Shown: positions 54,553 through 64,000 of the stretch, one piece after another
How positions within the stretch are numbered: the first letter of the stretch is position 1
Layout: the number at the start of each line of letters is the position of its first letter
Notes under the pieces: generated by a model
Database searches by the model: none
The model's input: only the letters and a program-made list of their open reading frames with translations
Told to the model about the DNA's origin: nothing
Translations under genes and position numbers: made by a program
Assembly: GCA_023014485.1 (NCBI GenBank)
Contig: JAJOZX010001075.1
Span: 957,001 to 1,021,000, forward strand
Length of the DNA stretch: 64,000 nucleotides
Source of the DNA: Bathynomus jamesi
Lineage: Eukaryota > Arthropoda > Malacostraca > Isopoda > Cirolanidae
Direction of reading: 5' to 3'

Positions 54553-55386
54553 ATGAGTGTTCTGCTTTCTGAAAGTCTGGGGAGTAAGGAAGACTTCTTT
54601 ATCATGTTCCATTCTAGGGGTGCGTGCTCTCCTCGCACCTATGCTGACGAGTGTGTCCATTTTACGAGATTAGTAAATGATGAAGCCACATTCTCGAGCC
54701 AGGTCTTAGAGCACGCGGCGTTACAACAATCGCCCTACGAGAGTAACCTCGGCTCGAGCGATGCCGATTACATCATGTAAGTAATTCAGCCTATTAAAAA
54801 GCGGCTCGTCAGGCTTTTCCCTTACATAAAACCTCTTTTGACTAGAACGTTTATAATAAATACCCTTTATACTCTACCAAAAATATTTTTAGGATTGCTC
54901 CAACTGTTATTTTTTCCTTTTTTATGGGCGATCACCCCGAATGTGAAATTATAAGGGCTACAATGTGAGTTTTTATTCTTGTGTGCTGAATAACATTTAA
55001 TGATGTTAAAATTTTTCTGTATTGTTGTATCTGATGCACTTTGAGTGGTCTATGAATTTCATTTAGCGTATACCTCACATTTTCACGTAATATATATAGT
55101 TTTCAGGTAATTATTGTATCCTCTATTTTTAAAACCTCTGACACCGACCTTCTCAGGAGTGTATTGGGGTATGAAGCAACATTTTCTCCTCAAACTATTG
55201 ACCTCACCGCGTAAGAATTCGTTTTTAAAACCTCTTTTAAAAAGAACGTTTAAAATAAACTCTAATAATAATAAACATCTTTTATACTTTAACAATAATA
55301 TTTTTTAGGATTGCATTGCACCGACTGTATGTTATTTTTTCCTCTTTTAGGGCTGATCAGCCCGAATGCCAGATTGTCGATGTGTT
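54553..55386 (+). CDS. Unassigned multi-exon gene with a duplicated two-exon module (3' end lost)
   Basis: I do not recognise the protein. Proposed exons: 54553-54776 (224 nt, from ATG), 54893-54964 (72), 55157-55210 (54) and 55309-55386 (78). Introns are 116, 192 and 98 nt with GTAAGT...TTTTTAG, GTGAGT...TTCTCAG and GTAAGA...TTTTTAG, and the last exon ends at GTAAGT. Every internal exon is a multiple of three and every junction is phase 2, so the spliced frame stays open. Exons 2 and 4 encode related segments (GDHPECEII and ADQPECQIV, each after IA....VIFS); exons 1 and 3 share EATFS.Q. So exons 3-4 look like a duplication of 1-2. Exon 4 has an alternative in-frame acceptor (CTCTTTTAG at 55350). 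The next intron is interrupted by a CR1. It lies beyond the protease of the second Polinton; whether it belongs to it is open. Confidence 0.5.
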
Positions 55387-55651
55387 GTAAGTTTTTTTTT
55401 TTTTTTCGTGTGTGGGTCGGGTAAGAATAAGATAAATATTTTCAAGCTCTCTGATTTTGCCTCTACTTTTATATATTGCTGAGAATTTTACTTTTGGATA
55501 CTTTTGAACTTTATATACTTGCGTTTAAATTTACGTTGTTATAGTTAAGTAATTGAATATTAGTGGTTTTTAGCGATTTAGAAGTTTTCATAGCGTGCCG
55601 GCTTAATTTAATTTATACCTGTGGCGGTTTAAACTAATTTTTAACTGCGCG

Positions 55652-56685
55652 ATGCCGTCGCAGAAAGCGTCGTGTGTTAGGTGTAGGGTTAACCGGTGGT
55701 ATTCGGAATTTAAGGATTATAACGGCGGTCCAATGGCGATTACCGATAGATCAGTTTGTTTCTTTTGCGAGTTCATGGAGGAATTAGTTGGTATAAAACG
55801 CAGTGTACGTGAGGTAGCGGATAGACTAGCAACGCTTGATGAGGGCAGGGTTAGGGCTACGGTTGACGGAAGCCGAACCAATACTAACGTTGAAGACGTT
55901 AGTAATTTGAAGGGTGAGGTGCGTAACTTAGTTTCTAGTTTAGGTAGCTTGTCGGGAAGGTTAGATAGAGTTGAGGAAGGGGTTAAGGTTAGTCCGAGAG
56001 TAGTAGATAGCGAGGGATTTAGAGGTGTTAAGGGTGGAGCTAGGCCGCGTACGTTAGGTGATAGGAATCCCCCCGTATCGAGGTTTCGAACCCTTTCGCC
56101 CATTTGGAAAGGGACGTGAATGAGGGGGAAACTATTTTAATTGGGGACTCTTTAGTGCGCCACATGGACAAAGAGTTCGTTAAACGGAATCCAACCAAGA
56201 GGAGGAGGGTCTGTCTCCCAGGGGCCAGGGTTGACAGATTTAGAGACGAAGTGGATAGGGTTGACGTTGCTTCCCGTCACTCAATGTTGGTGACGATGGT
56301 AGGAGGCAACGACTCGTATAGGCCGGATACGAGAGTGCCTGACCTTTTGGAGAGATATAGGGGTTAATTAGGTCCCTGAAGGCGAGGTCAGATAGGTCTT
56401 TAGTTCTAGGTATTACCCCTAGGCACGGGTTGGGTCTTAGAATTACGTCAAAAACAATATTTTTCAATAACAAATTAGAAGAGATTTGTGCTGAGGAAAA
56501 TGTACCCGTCGTAAAGCTGTGGTCCGAATTCAGTGATCCTAGCCTTTTTATAAAAGATGGGGGTGCATTTTAATGAAATAGGTAATGCTAGGCTAGGTAG
56601 GTTAATAGACGAAAACGTGCGAAAGCTGTATAGGTCGAAGCCTTCTTTAAACGTTGTGGGTCCGGGAAACGCGGGCCCGACGTGA
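55652..56685 (+). pseudogene. CR1 ORF1 protein: zinc finger, coiled coil, SGNH esterase
   Basis: The N-terminus from 55652 has CVRC and CFFC pairs (zinc-ribbon-like), then a coiled coil with regular Leu/Val spacing (SVREVADRLATLDE; NLVSSLGSLSGRLDRVEE). A frame change near 56110 leads into an SGNH/GDSL hydrolase: ILIGDSLVRHMD (nucleophile Ser), VGGNDS (block III) and, after a second frame change near 56365, DGVHFNEIG (catalytic Asp-His). It ends at TGA at 56685. Esterase-type ORF1 is characteristic of CR1-related LINEs and binds RNA and membranes in other members. Confidence 0.85.
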
Positions 56686-56708
56686 TAAATAGTTCAAAAC
56701 GCGGGCCC

Positions 56709-59503
56709 ATGGTAAAAAATAACTTAAACGTCTTTTATTGCAACGCGCGTAGTATTAGAAATAAATTAAATGAATTTAAGGCGGTAATTTATTCCGGCAA
56801 CTACGATATAGTTGCTATCACTGAAACTTGGTTGAATACCGTGACTCCGGACTTGTTGGGGGAACTTGATATACCGGGTTTTAAACTCTTTACTAATGAT
56901 AGGTTACATAGGTTTGGCGGAGGCGTTTTGCTGTACATTGGTCATTCCCTTAGGGTTATCGAGGTTAAGTTAGATTTTCCGGCAGCAATTAATGCGATAT
57001 GTGTTGAAGTTAGGGCGCGTAGTATTAGTTTTCATTTTGTTGTTGTTTATAGACCTCCCGTTCAACCCCTCGATACAGATAATAGATTTTACTCACTTCT
57101 CGGTAATTTTATTGACAATCGGAATAGTATAATTGTCGGAGACTTTAACTGCCCTAATGTTAATTACGATAATTTTACTGGTAATGAGGAGGGTTTGAGA
57201 TTGGTTGAGTTTATGGACGATAACTTTTTACGACAGATAGTTACCGAACCAACGCGCGGTGACAATATTTTAGATTTGGTGATGACGAACGGCGAGAATA
57301 TAGTCGAAGGTTTAGAAGTAGGCGAGAGTTTAGGATGTAGCGATCATCAAATTCTTAGGTTTAAGTTATTGATAGAAAACACTAAGGATAGTAACGTAAT
57401 AGAAGTCCCTGATTTTCGTAGGGCTAATTTTGATAGTTTTGCGGATAGGATGAGAGTAGTGGACTGGGATAACTTATTTATGGGTAATGACACAAATTTG
57501 CGTTGGGTGGCGTTTAAAGAAAGTTTTAGGAATATTGAATGGGAGTTTATTCCTCGTAGGCTCAAGCGCGCTAGAAATCGTGGTAGGCCGAAGTGGTGGA
57601 ATAGGGAAATAGGCGAGTTCATAAACGAGCGTAATAGAGCGTATAGACTTAATAAGCGCAATGGCACTGCAGCTAACTTTAATAGATATATCGAGCTTAG
57701 GCGTCAGGTTAAAAGATCAGTTAGGAATGCCAAGCGTAATTTAGAGATACTTATAGCTGCGGATAGTAAACATAATCCCAAAAAGTTTTTTGAATACGTA
57801 AATAATCGTAAGCCGGTAAAAGATAACATAGGCCCTCTAGTGGATGTTAATGGCGCTTTGGCTTCTGACGCTCAGGCGATGGCGGGTATTTTCAATAACT
57901 TTTTTGCGACAGTTTTTACCGTAGAAGACGTAAATAATGTCCCCGACGTGGACGATATCGTTCCATTTAGTAGCGAGACTATTTTAGATGAAATAACTGT
58001 TTACGAGGCTGAGATTGCGCATTATATCGATAGGCTAAAAGTTAGCAAGGCTCCAGGCCCTGACGCTTTTTATCCCAGACATTTGAAAGATTTGAAAGAA
58101 GTTATCGTAGGCCCCTTAGCGAAGATTTTTAATCAGTCACTCGAAACGGGGATTATTCCTGAAGACTTCAAATTAGCTAACGTCACGCCTATTTTTAAAA
58201 AAGGCGACCGCGCAGTAGCTAGCAATTATAGGCCCATTAGCTTAACGTCAATTGTCGGTAAACTTTTGGAATCCGTAGTTAGGGATCGTATCATCGATCA
58301 CTTAGAAAGTAGAGATTTGATTAATAGTAGTCAGCATGGGTTTCGAAGCCATAGGTCTTGTTTAACTAATTTGTTAGAATTTTATAACGAAATAGTGCGC
58401 GAATACGATAGGCATAGAGCAGCTGACGTTATTTATTTAGATTTTAAAAAGGCGTTCGATACAGTTCCGCATAGGAGACTAATTGCGAAGGTTAAAGCGC
58501 ACGGTATACGCGGTCAGGTAGCTAACTGGTTAGAAGAATGGCTTCGTGCTAGGAGACAGAGGGTCGTAGTTAATGGTAGTGAATCGGGTGGTTAGATGTA
58601 GGTAGCAGTGTCCCACAGGGTTCAGTGTTAGGCCCATTGCTATTCGTAATTTACATTAACGACATAGATGTAGGATTAACTAGTAACGTGTCAAAATTCG
58701 CGGACGATACTAAAATAGGCGGTAAGGTTGTTAATGAGGACGATAGAAATAGGATCGAAGACGATGTAAATAGGATTATGGAGTGAACGGATAAGTAGCA
58801 GATGCAATTTAACGTAGACAAATGTAAAGTTTTGCATATAGGTCCTCGCAACAATAATTACGCGTACACGATGGATGATAGGGAGTTAGCGAGCGTTGAC
58901 GAGGAAGTAGATTTAGGCGTACGCGTATCTAAGGATTTAAAGGTTAGGAATCAGTGCCTGGATTCTTGCGCAAAAGCTAATAGGATGTTAGGCTTCATAG
59001 CGCGTAATTTCGAATTTAAATCGAAGGATATTATATTGCCCCTTTACAAGTCCCTAGTCAGGCCTCATTTAGAATATGCCGTTCAGTTTTGGTGCCCGTA
59101 CTTGCGTGAGGATATTGATAGGTTAGAAAGGGTTCAGCGTCGTGCCACGAAACTTATTCCGTCATTGCGCAATAAGCCTTATGAAGATAGGATTAAAGAG
59201 TTAGACCTGTATTCACTCGAAACTAGGAGATTAAGGGGGGAGCTTATTGAAGTTTTCAAAATCGTTAATAACATCGATAACGTAAATTTTGACAAATTAT
59301 TCACTTTCGATAATAGTAATACTCGCAATAACGGATTTAAGTTGCGTGGCAGACGTTTCATTACTAATATCTCTAAAAACTTCTTTAGGTTTAAAGTAAT
59401 CGATAAATGGAATGATCTTCCCGCGTCGGTCGTTCATTCTACCAGCGTTAATATGTTTATGAACCGTCTTGACAGACATTTTAAAAATATTAATGTTGTT
59501 TAA
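56709..59503 (+). pseudogene. CR1 ORF2: AP-endonuclease and reverse transcriptase
   Basis: The start is placed at the first ATG, 56709 (MVKNNLNVFYCNARSIRNKL). Endonuclease motifs: AITETWL, VVYRPP, IVGDFNCP and CSDHQIL. RT motifs: KAPGPDAF, TPIFKKGD, YRPISLTS, QHGFR, VIYLDFKKAFDTVPH, then after a one-base frameshift near 58590 PQGSVLGP and FADDTK. Two stops follow at about 58786 and 58795, where Trp codons are expected. The C-terminal part (58802-59503) is open, with VQRRATKLIP and LPASVVHSTSVNMF. Inactive but with few lesions. Confidence 0.92.
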
Positions 59504-59636
59504 AATTAAAATAGAAAGTTAACAACAGGAGCTCTGGTGGTGGTGCTCGAGGATGAGTCTGTTGACAATGAATGCCAGCTTGTGACATGCCAGCGTGTGA
59601 TGCCAGCAATAAAATTATTATTAAAAAAAAAAAAAT

Positions 59637-60240
59637 GAGCCTAACACAAACGTAGATGTAGCTCGTAGCGTAAACTAACCCACTTTTTGTTTAACTTTAC
59701 CTACTTTTTTTTTTTATCTCCTTACTTTGCATGTCTCTAACTCTTTCCTTGCATGTTTGTAGTTTGCATGGTATGACAGTGAGTTAAGACTGTGTTTGCA
59801 TGGTTTGTAAGCGTTCTTATTTTACTTCTTTTCATCTTTCACCCCTCTCCTATTTTCTCCGACTATTTTTCTGACTTGTCGGCAGTGGCCGGCGGATGAT
59901 GATGGTGAGACTTTTTTCCTCTTTTTCTGAGTGAATGTTAACCCACGAGTGATAGGTGTTGCTCCTTACTTAACCCCTTATTCTCTTCTCTTCTCGTAAC
60001 CCCCTACTCTTTCCTTTCTCTCGGGCTAACCTTAGAGTGGATCTTAGGGTCTTTGTTAGCCTTAGCTTCTGTAGATCTGTAGATCATAACACATGGACAA
60101 ATCGGAGATTTAAAGCGTACAAAAAAGGAGAAAAATATTAAAATATTCAACATTTTAAAATTAACACATAATTCTTGCAACAAGACATTTTTACATAATA
60201 TCAGCTTAATGCATCGCCCCTTAGTATATATATACAGGCT
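59637..60240. other. No gene; pyrimidine-rich spacer
   Basis: T- and C-rich sequence, partly possible CR1 3' region, then AT-rich sequence from about 60090 that resembles the region beyond the protease gene in the first Polinton. Confidence 0.4.
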
Positions 60241-60621
60241 CTATGCAATACGCGTTTCATTTATAAAGGAGAATCTGCGGACTACTTCACTAAACAAGAG
60301 GTTATCATTAGCCTCATAATCACGCAAATCTAACTTTTTTAAGAAGTCTGAATAGCTTTTTTATAAAATCCATAATTACGGGGCCGAACCCCAATTGCAT
60401 TCCTAGAGAATCATAAGAGTAGACACATTCCCTATTTCTAACAAATATAGCGAACCAGTGGGTACCACCCGGGGTACCCTGGGTGTCCGTGTTTACTATA
60501 AATGCAGCATTTTTTCCGTAAGCGAATGTTTCAATTTTTCATTTTTCGCATACGTCCCGATGAATATGTCTCGTGTGAAACAATCCTGGTTCATAATTGC
60601 GCGTATAGTCATTTCACCCAT
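60241..60621 (-). pseudogene. Adenain-like protease of second Polinton
   Basis: It starts at about 60621 (MGEMTIRAIM) and is in frame with the upstream capsid gene, whose stop is missing. It contains FIGTYAKNEKLK; then, after a frameshift near 60510, the catalytic His block GGTHWFAIFV and YSYDSLG. A helical C-terminal part (FIKKLFRLLKKLDL) ends at 60241. It is longer than the first copy, but the catalytic Cys region of adenain (Q......CG..C-like) is still not evident, so either this lineage is truncated or the motif diverges. Confidence 0.75.
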
Positions 60622-60630
60622 TATTTTTTT

Positions 60631-61907
60631 AAAGTCGCTAGATACGCTTCTGAAGCGATCAATCTTGATGACGCTCTGACTTTCCAAGTAAAACAGTACA
60701 CTTATAGGGCTGACTAAAGCTTCGCCAAACTCAAATCCTACCCCGAGAATACCGTGCGTCTGAGGATTCAGATGCGTGGTCGCGCTTGCACACTGGTCAC
60801 TGGAGAGATCAAATACATATAATGCACTTCCATTTATAAATTCATCTTTAGTGACGCCCGAGCCAAAAATATCTCAACCATTAATATCGCGGGATAGATT
60901 GTGGTACGCGCGTGAACATAAAGAAAACTCTGATCCTGTAGAATATCTCACCTCCAAACCACCATCAACAGGCGCCGTTAATATGTAAATTTATGCTCTT
61001 GAAGCCGAATTTTTGGAATTTGAAGACGGATTTCTTATAGTCGCCGACCATGAATTTATGGTCGAGCAAGCCAATAAGAACACGCTGTGGGAGAATACCC
61101 AAGGTTACATTTTCTATCTGCTTGGTGGTTACACCCGCCGTGACGGTATGCTTTTTTAAAATCACACACCTCATCGGGTATTTAGCTGTTTCTTTCAGCA
61201 AACGCTTTTCAATTTCCATCTGCCCCGTAGCAGCTAGCTTCACCCGACGAACTCTAAGATACGTATCTAAAATGTGGCAGATTGTTCGCGACCCTCATCC
61301 AGATTTAAACATATCTCGGGGGCTGTACGTATAATTTTAATCCGCACTTCCACGCCATTCAAAAGTAGCTTATCTTGCGAAAAAAAATCCGAATGGAGTC
61401 TCGCGAAGCAATCGTCTATTTTCTTTTTAGAATATTTACATTTATTTTTTACGCTGGCCATCAGTTGGGGGTATAATACCCCTCAGCTGCCAAATGTGTC
61501 TCTTTTGCATCTCTCGTAAAGTTTAAGACAGTTTCTAAATAGGCTTCATACTGATGACCGGTAGCTCCAGGTGATATGTTAGTTTGATTCAGGTACACAT
61601 CACACTGGCTTATCGGCGTGTGTAGGAAGTTGTTTTCAGGGTATAGCGTAACCCTCTTTACAATCTGTACCATCCGAATGCGCAATTATTAGTTTAGTGT
61701 AAGGAAATACGTTGGAAGGGACGTAAAAATGACTACCTGACGAAGAAATCACGAACTCTATAGGTGCCGTCGTTGATCCGATAGCGTTGAGAGGATGAAT
61801 GTGGCGCATTCGGTCTCCACGATTCTCGTCTGCGTCGGAGGCACGGCAAAGAGATCTAACTCGGATTTGCAGCATTCCGGACTGTGAGGGTGAATAAAAT
61901 TAGTCAT
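60631..61907 (-). pseudogene. Major capsid protein of second Polinton
   Basis: The start at 61907 opens MTNFIHPHSPECCKSELDLF, the typical family beginning. Later blocks: APIEFVISSSG, the 'YLETVLNFTRDAKETHLAAEGYY' block near 61.5 kb, FFSQDKLLLNGVEVRIKIIR, VFKFQKFGFKSINLHING, and ISVLFYLESQSVIKIDRFR at the end. At least three frameshifts. The stop after the last conserved Asp-Phe found in the first copy (17376) is absent here; the frame runs on into the protease, giving a capsid-protease fusion in reading terms, probably by mutation. Confidence 0.85.
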
Positions 61908-62120
61908 AGTACCCGTTAATGCATCCTTCCACTTCAGTTGTACAAACAGTTATGAGAGGCCTCTGTAACAGATTCACCTTATATTAGTTTTAAAAAATAA
62001 GTCCCCGACCGGTTTCATACGCTTAGTACATTTCTTTGAAGTCCTTCTCCGCTTTACACGACGGTTTGACTGCTTAGCTTTCCTTTTTTTCCTCGTCGTA
62101 CAGTGCGTTTTCTTTCTCTT

Positions 62121-62336
62121 TTAGATATCTTTTGTTTTTTCTTTCTTCTTCCACCGTGCATTTTTCTCTTTCACGATTTCATCTCGTGTACGTCGTAAGT
62201 GTTTTATGAGAGATTCTTTAAGTTTGCTGCCTGACATTATGTCTTCAAATGTGTTAAGTCCTGATTGTAGGGCCTTCTTTCCAAGATATTTGACACCATT
62301 TTTCAGTTGATCTGATCCCACTTCCACGTTGGTACC
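62121..62336 (-). pseudogene. pX/core-like protein of second Polinton, internally deleted
   Basis: The opening RYQRGSGIRS is recognisable in one frame near 62336, but the central hydrophobic segment seen in the first copy (FSTILRTAVPFLKRG) is missing and the frame changes. It continues as GVKYLGKKALQSGLNTFEDIMSG and a long basic tail (RTRDEIVKEKNARWKKKEK) to 62121. Here the tail is fused, unlike the first copy. Confidence 0.65.
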
Positions 62337-63240
62337 TCACCCCACGGTAGACGGTAAATGGCCTCTGTGTCATTGTGCGCAAAACTCCGGAAGTGTAGCT
62401 TCAAGGATAAGCTCCCGTAGCCGAATGGAAACTTTTTCCCCTCAATCGTCCTTATATATATTGAGATGCTGGTTAATAGATTATGGGGCAACTTTGACAT
62501 AATGAGGCTTATCATATGTGATGCTTAAGCTCTTGCCTCTATGATCAGGGATGTGTACAATGCGTAACAAACGCGGCTGGGTATCCCCAAGAAATTGGTG
62601 GTCCACGATATCACTGTAAACATAACACATGCTCGGGCAGGGGGTCCAGAGGCTAATTTCAACAAATTTAGTTGGTACCATAAGCTGGACGATTTCGTGC
62701 TGTAACTCGCGAAAAGTGTCTCTTTGGAAGGTCCCGCCGTATCTGTCCGTAGGTATAATTTGGAACAGTTCATTGTCCTTAATATTTCTACTAGCCGTTC
62801 ATTTTAGCATCAAAGTATGGGCCGGCGTGTTTATGTTTACGACTTCAAAATGTAAATCGGCGGGGAGGTATGACCTTTCAATACTTATTTAAAGCCCTCC
62901 CAATATCCGAGACTGTGCCATAATGACCATGGCCTAGTGCTACTTTTGTATTATAGTACTGTGTCTCACCGAACAAGATTGGACGTATAGTATCAGCTAA
63001 AGTTATGCCTAATTTTTCACACTCATCGGTTCTTCTAAGAACCAGAAAAACAGCCTGTTTCTTTTCAATACTTAAAAACTTGGTGGTCAACTGAAATTTG
63101 CACAGACCGACCTCGTATGATCTACTCTCCAATTCGATAGGTCCATGCAATTCTGTTATAAGGCTGGACAGGGTGTTGTCAGGATGCACGTCCAAAGAGG
63201 CAGAAGAGGGCAGCGTGACGTAGAAGTGGTTAGGAGTCAT
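62337..63240 (-). pseudogene. Minor capsid (penton-type) protein of second Polinton
   Basis: The start at 63240 (MTPNHFYVTLPSSASLDVHP) lies eight bases after the integrase stop. Open to 62878 (ELHGPIELESRSYEVGL; YYNTKVALGHGHYGTV), then frameshifted pieces: VYSDIVDHQFLGDTQPRLLR, DKPHYVKV, then SISIYIRTIEGKKFPFGYGS and LSLKLHFR. These are the family's conserved C-terminal blocks. The stop that follows LHFR in the first copy is missing; the frame continues over the core gene start to 62303. Confidence 0.78.
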
Positions 63241-63248
63241 CTTGTATA

Positions 63249-64000
63249 CTACTTAAGTTTCATTATTGCTTGAGCTTTTATATAGTTGAAGCTTTCAGGG
63301 TACCCTAGCCACTTCACCAGATACATCTTTCTCTTCCCCGTACCTTTACTGCCTAAAATTTTCTCAATTTTAAACGCTTTTTTACCTAAATTAAATAACA
63401 TTTTCTGCATCTCCTCGCCATAAAGGCCTCCCTCAACTTCTTCGCCATTCAAATCTTCAATGTAATACAGCATCGCATCGTTTTTAGGCCTCATAGATCT
63501 AACTTTAAAAATCTCCTGAGTCCACCCTTGATCAAACCTTTCGCGAACTTATTTCCCGCTCGTAATAGCCTTACATAATCATTGATTTTGAAACGACCAG
63601 GGGAGTGGCGGTGCTCTACAGTTATCACCCTCTATATGGTGGTCTCTCTTTAAAATCTCATTAGGAGATGTACCAATCATGCGATGCCGTGACCGATTGT
63701 AGGATAAAGCCAGAGGCTCCAGAATGTCTATACATCTGTATGTGTTTTTATGTGTGAAATAACGATGCATACGCTCCTTTAAGGTACGCTGAACTCTTTC
63801 GGCTAGAGATGTTTATGTATATAATTGGACGTGTAATAACTGATGTTAAACCCCGTCAACATATTCTGGAAAGCCTGACCTATAAACTCTTTTCCCAAAT
63901 CTGTACAAAAATAGCTGTTTTCTTTCAACATCAGTGGTTTGGTCGCTTTAGCCACTGATTCAGGCGATTTATTCTTAAGTGGGACTAGCCACAAGTATCT
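63249..64000 (-). pseudogene. Integrase C-terminal half with chromodomain, second Polinton
   Basis: It enters from the window edge: MWLVPLKNKSPESVAKATKP, second catalytic Asp in FCTDLGKEFIG, a probable third acidic residue in LAERVQRTLKERM, YNRSRHRMIGTSPNEIL; after a break near 63.57 kb, ARLLRAGNKF-like linker and IYKV-like WTQEIFKVRSMRPKNDAM. It ends in a chromodomain: EDLNGEEVEGGLYGEEMQK then KIEKILGSKGTGKRKMYLVK and WLGYPESFNYIKAQAIM, stop at 63249. The chromodomain may guide integration to modified chromatin (known for chromoviruses; inference here). Confidence 0.85.

Larger units (their letters stand above)
55430..59636 (+). mobile_element. CR1-like LINE with esterase ORF1
   Basis: Two ORFs on the plus strand, an AT-rich 5' leader (start approximate), and a 3' region ending in AATAAAATTATTATT plus an A run at about 59624-59636. 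CR1 elements usually end in short repeats rather than poly(A), so the 3' end is tentative and could lie as far as about 60.09 kb. It inserted into the intron after 55386. Only a few lesions; a relatively young copy. Confidence 0.85.
60241..64000 (-). mobile_element. Second Polinton, partial, cut by the window edge
   Basis: The same collinear minus-strand order as the first element (integrase, minor capsid, core, major capsid, protease), with clearly diverged sequence. So it is a different lineage rather than a recent duplicate. Polymerase B and terminal repeats lie outside the window or are lost. Confidence 0.88.

Noticed and set aside
55350..55386. A 36-nt micro-exon beginning at CTCTTTTAG
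   Set aside because: Possible, but the aligned upstream copy has AT instead of AG there, whereas TTTTTAG before GATTGC is conserved in both copies and also keeps frame; the longer exons were preferred.
1..64000. CRISPR arrays, bacterial operons or ribosome-binding sites
   Set aside because: All recognisable genes are eukaryotic transposons or Polinton genes; the regular repeats are microsatellites, minisatellites or tRNA-like units.

Overview
This window is eukaryotic, almost certainly from an invertebrate and most likely an arthropod. A crustacean is a guess, based on the TA and CT microsatellites and the Penelope, CR1, hAT and Tc1/mariner mix. No ordinary host gene could be assigned. Nearly everything recognisable is a transposable element or an integrated Polinton/Maverick (adintovirus-like) element, and most genes are broken.

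Layout. 1-4.8 kb: the edge of a LINE-type ORF1 on the minus strand, a palindromic Tc1 derivative, an internally deleted Tc1, and a Penelope-like GIY-YIG fragment. 4.8-31.9 kb: a large Polinton complex. Its minus strand carries three unrecognised genes (called C, B, A here), protein-primed DNA polymerase B, then protease, major capsid, basic core-like protein, minor capsid and integrase. Its right flank carries A, B, C again on the plus strand, led by a 30-codon end of polymerase B. The complex was later hit by a mariner (11965-13245), a Tc1 inside the integrase (20591-21983) and a hAT inside the right arm (23170-27077, perfect 8-bp target duplication). It also holds an array of six tRNA-like units. 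31.9-53.2 kb: a 3.7-kb Tc1-type element with an intact transposase, a TGT...ACA element carrying the tail of a KRBA2/Ginger-type integrase, an unclassified DNA transposon with AGGGTGGGGTGAAA ends, a second palindromic mariner, degraded mariners, a large transposon protein with a nuclease-like end, and a young gypsy retrotransposon joined to a truncated second copy of its own 5' region. 53.2-64 kb: an unassigned multi-exon gene, a near-complete CR1-like LINE with an esterase-type ORF1, and a second Polinton running off the right edge with the same gene order.

How the genes work together. In both Polintons integrase, minor capsid, core, major capsid and protease are collinear on one strand, with gaps of a few bases at several junctions. 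This is a virion-forming morphogenesis module next to a replication (polymerase B) and insertion (integrase) module. No packaging ATPase was seen. The strongest candidates for something undescribed are the A-B-C cassette, whose two copies differ mainly at third codon positions and so evolved under protein-level constraint, and the exon-duplicated gene at 54.55-55.39 kb, whose splice phases all agree.
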